Shown in pieces: positions 62,010 through 64,000 of a stretch of 64,000 nucleotides of DNA. Origin of the DNA: Psettodes erumei (taxonomy: Eukaryota; Chordata; Actinopteri; Pleuronectiformes; Psettodidae). The notes under the pieces were generated by a model. It did no database searches, was not told the DNA's origin, and was given only the letters and a program-made list of their open reading frames with translations. Made by a program: the position numbers and the translations under genes. Where the stretch lies: NCBI GenBank assembly GCA_016785225.1, contig JAFBJZ010000854.1, positions 1-64,000 on the forward strand, written 5' to 3'. The stretch's first letter is position 1, and every line of letters starts with the position of its first letter.

Positions 62010-62353
62010 ATTCCTTACCACTCAGCCAGTTTCAAAAGACACAATGATGTTCAAAATCCTCATAAATAATCTTGCATTTACGTACATACATGATGAAGTT
62101 ACAATTTATTGCCTTCAACATACCATCTGAGAAGCATAAAACCACCTTCATCTTACATGCCATTGGTTACTGAGAATAACAAATAAAATATGATGTTATT
62201 TAAGCATTATCAAGAATGATGGACTGCATAGTTCACCTGGTCAACATCAAATAGTATTTCAAATGTAGGTTAATATAGGCTTCATATAAGGGCCGAGGTC
62301 TTTTTTCCCCTTGGGGTCTAGTTTCAGAAAATCGATCTCCTACGAATGACAAA
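62010..62353 (-). pseudogene. Decayed second copy of the unidentified terminal exons (copy A)
   Basis: The copy A counterpart on the minus strand starts after TTCGTAG at about 62353 with EIDFLKLDPKGKKDLGPYMKP. It has GG where copy B has its GT donor, so the splice appears lost. The counterpart of the last exon reads ILNIIVSFETG and then a TGA where copy B stays open. This is consistent with a duplicated terminal exon pair in which one copy decayed, though copy A could also be used as an alternative end by read-through. Confidence 0.35.
62182..62187 (+). terminator. Candidate poly(A) signal of rpf1
   Basis: This is the first AATAAA I see after the rpf1 stop, 770 nt downstream. It lies inside the duplicated region described separately, so the assignment is uncertain. 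Confidence 0.35.
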
Positions 62354-62644
62354 ACATGAATGATTGAAATGAAACTGGAGCAGTGACAGATGACAAAAAA
62401 AACAGGTTTCTTGAGGTGTGTACAGTTATTTTAATAAAAGTTTTAAATGTGGAAATACCATTTTTTTTTCTCAATCAGTCAAGAAACATGTACAGTTCAA
62501 AAGGCACATATGTGTGTGCTGATATGGGTTAGTTTCTTTAAAGCAAGTAGGTTAAGACATCTACTGTGTCACCTAAGCACCTGGAAATGTTTCTGTACGA
62601 GATTTTACAAATGCAAAAGTTAAAAAAAAAAACTCTTAAGTTAG

Positions 62645-63062
62645 TTATCTGTCCTCAAATTCCTCCACTCCTGAGATGATTCCAGTCCATGAAGAAGGAT
62701 ACTGTTGCCGAGTTCCACAAGGCACCACAATGTCCAAAACCTACAGAAATATAACTGCATTAGCAGAATAACACACTGAATTGGAATTTATGACCTTGTA
62801 CAAGAAGCAATGAACAAGCTACAGAGCTGAAATGTGTGGAGATTGAATTTGCCTTGCTGTTAGCTGCCAACAGTTATTGATATTTTTCAAGGTACAGCAG
62901 GTAACATGTAAAATATTATCTTGTCAAGAATGCTGGGATGCACGTTTCATCTGATCAACATTAAGCATCATTTCAAAAGCAGGAGAAGCTTTTCAGACAT
63001 GACTATCGCTGGCTGCTTACCATTGGGTTTTTTTCACATAAGGTTAGTGCGTTTTTGTTTGA
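62645..63062 (-). CDS. Putative terminal coding exons of an unidentified minus-strand gene (copy B)
   Basis: On the minus strand, exon 62645-62740 has an acceptor with pyrimidine tract (TTTCTGTAG), 31 open codons (VLDIVVPCGTRQQYPSSW, then TGIISGVEEFEDR) and a TAA stop, followed by a UTR-like stretch with ATTAAA. An upstream segment ends at a consensus donor at 63021/63020 (CAATG then GTAAGC) and encodes KNALTLCEKNPM in matching phase 0; its own 5' limit (63062 or up to 63089) is unclear. I do not recognise the protein. The rest of the gene would have to lie at higher coordinates, possibly beyond gng5. It could be a chance pairing of splice sites. Confidence 0.35.
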
Positions 63063-63224
63063 CTTATTTGAGGTAAAATAAAAATAAATTTAGGTTTCTC
63101 AAACCTTTCTTTTCAACCATGTGCATCCAAGCAATATTGAACTTTCAGTCTTTCAAAAATTTCCATGTATAAGATGGGAAATACTTTAATTTAATATAAA
63201 TTTAAAAAGGGAAAAGAAGAGAAT

Positions 63225-63420
63225 CCACACTGGTATCAAGACGAGAGACCAAAGCTCCTCTGTACTGGCCTCTCTTCACTGGTTAGCAGTACAGTATTGA
63301 TTTCAAGATCAGTTTGCTGCTTATAATTTAAAATTAGCTAAATGTTTTATTTACATTTAATGAATTTGAGGTCTGCACTCCTGGTTGGACAAAACAAGCA
63401 TCAAAGAGGTGCTACTATCA
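63225..63420 (+). mobile_element. Possible LINE reverse-transcriptase C-terminal scrap
   Basis: In one frame the DNA reads PLYWPLFTG, stop, QYSIDFKISLLL, resembling the LHWLPVxxRIDFKILLLxYK block found at the end of fish Rex/L2-type ORF2 proteins. Several stops interrupt it and only this short block is recognisable. Confidence 0.4.
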
Positions 63421-63776
63421 GCTCTTGTCAATACAACACCATGAATTGCATTCTCCAAAAGGACCACATGGTTGAATCAACACCTCTTCACCATAGTTTC
63501 AACAACAAAAAAAAAAATAATCAACCTCAGTGCAGGACTGATGGGTTACACTGTACTAGTTTTAGCTAAGAATTCCAACTAAACTGACAAGTGAGTGTAT
63601 GATCGTGTAACATTCACGATGGACATGTTTCTTAACCAAGTACAATTTGCTCTCAGTGCTTCAAGAGCATTTTACTCATTATATTCTTCTTCCACCACTG
63701 ACAGTGATGAGACCATTGACGTGGGGGATATTCTGAGCTGTGGTACTTACAGAGGCGAAGGGTCGGTATGTGGGTG

Positions 63777-63902
63777 CTATAGGAAGGAGCAGACTTTCTG
63801 TGGTCTGAACGGGTTGTTGCTGGACGACATGCCGGTGAGCAGAGGGTCCTGCTGGGCGTTCTGAAGACAGAACTGCTGCAAGTCCGCGGCGGCCTGGGAC
63901 AC
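63777..63902 (-). CDS. gng5: G-protein gamma-5 subunit, last coding exon (41 aa plus stop)
   Basis: GNG5 pairs with G-beta to form the membrane-bound dimer of heterotrimeric G proteins. This exon begins after a CCACAG acceptor in phase 0 and encodes VSQAAADLQQFCLQNAQ, then DPLLTG, NPFRPQK and the CAAX box CSFL before TAG. The G-beta contact helix and the NPFR turn are intact. CSFL ends in Leu, predicting geranylgeranylation of the Cys. The usual protein is 68 residues, so the first about 27 lie beyond the right edge. No other gamma subunit fits the CSFL tail and the synteny as well. Confidence 0.95.
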   Translation of the reverse strand: MSQAAADLQQFCLQNAQQDPLLTGMSSSNNPFRPQKVCSFL

Positions 63903-64000
63903 CTGTGGAAGACAAGGCAAGTCCCTGCGAATTTAGCCTACGGTTATGTCAGTGAAGGTTTCGTAACTAGGATGGATATCATGATATCTGATTGACACCG

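Larger units (their letters stand above)
61850..63060. repeat. Diverged tandem duplication between rpf1 and gng5
   Basis: Copy A (about 61850-62380) and copy B (about 62430-63060) share blocks in the same order. AATGTGGAAATGCC pairs with AATGTGGAAATACC. CACCTAAACACCTGGAAATG pairs with CACCTAAGCACCTGGAAATG, followed by GAGATTTTACAAA in both. TCAAGAATGATGGACTGCA pairs with TCAAGAATGCTGGGATGCA. The offset grows from about 584 to 713 bp, so indels have accumulated. Both copies carry, on the minus strand, an ATTAAA-type poly(A) word and exon-like segments. Confidence 0.75.

Noticed and set aside
1..64000. A previously undescribed multi-gene system
   Set aside because: Gene order and identities match the conserved vertebrate TTLL7-PRKACB-SAMD13-UOX-DNASE2B-RPF1-GNG5 block; nothing suggests horizontal transfer or a coordinated new system.

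Overview
This is a vertebrate nuclear window, most likely from a teleost fish. The genes are split by many GT-AG introns, the non-coding DNA is rich in CA/TG microsatellites, and there are several degenerate fish-type Tc1 transposons. The proteins are clear vertebrate orthologues. All gene models below were assembled by hand from exon reading frames, splice phases and remembered family sequences; no search was run.

Layout, left to right. (1) The minus strand from 1 to about 32.3 kb carries the 5' two thirds of ttll7, a tubulin polyglutamylase. Nine coding exons are visible and the 3' part lies off the left edge. Its introns hold microsatellites, a SINE-like relic and a duplicated 30-bp element. 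(2) About 32.3-33.8 kb is a divergent promoter region. (3) The plus strand at 33.8-43.3 kb carries prkacb, the PKA catalytic subunit beta, complete with 10 exons and 351 residues. An alternative first exon at 35.6 kb would give the longer beta-2-type N terminus. A 3' UTR of uncertain length follows, interrupted by a Tc1-like element. (4) The plus strand at 47.2-49.9 kb carries samd13, a small SAM-domain protein. (5) The minus strand at 50.0-53.6 kb carries uox, an intact urate oxidase of 299 residues ending in the peroxisomal signal AKL. (6) The plus strand at 54.2-55.4 kb holds two exons of a DNASE2B-like gene whose other exons are missing. (7) The plus strand at 57.7-61.4 kb carries rpf1, complete with 9 exons and 358 residues. 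One intron has U12-type signals and the next has a GC donor. (8) At 61.8-63.1 kb on the minus strand is a diverged tandem duplication that seems to contain terminal exons of a gene I cannot name. (9) At the right edge, on the minus strand, is the last coding exon of gng5.

The order TTLL7-PRKACB-SAMD13-UOX-DNASE2B-RPF1-GNG5 is that of human chromosome 1p31, so this is an ordinary conserved syntenic block. The genes do not form a pathway: they cover microtubule modification, cAMP signalling, an uncharacterised SAM protein, peroxisomal purine breakdown, lysosomal DNA digestion, large-subunit ribosome assembly and G-protein signalling.

I found no undescribed multi-gene system. The most interesting items are the U12/GC intron pair in rpf1, the hidden alternative first exon of prkacb, the broken DNASE2B-like locus, and the duplicated unnamed exons beside gng5.
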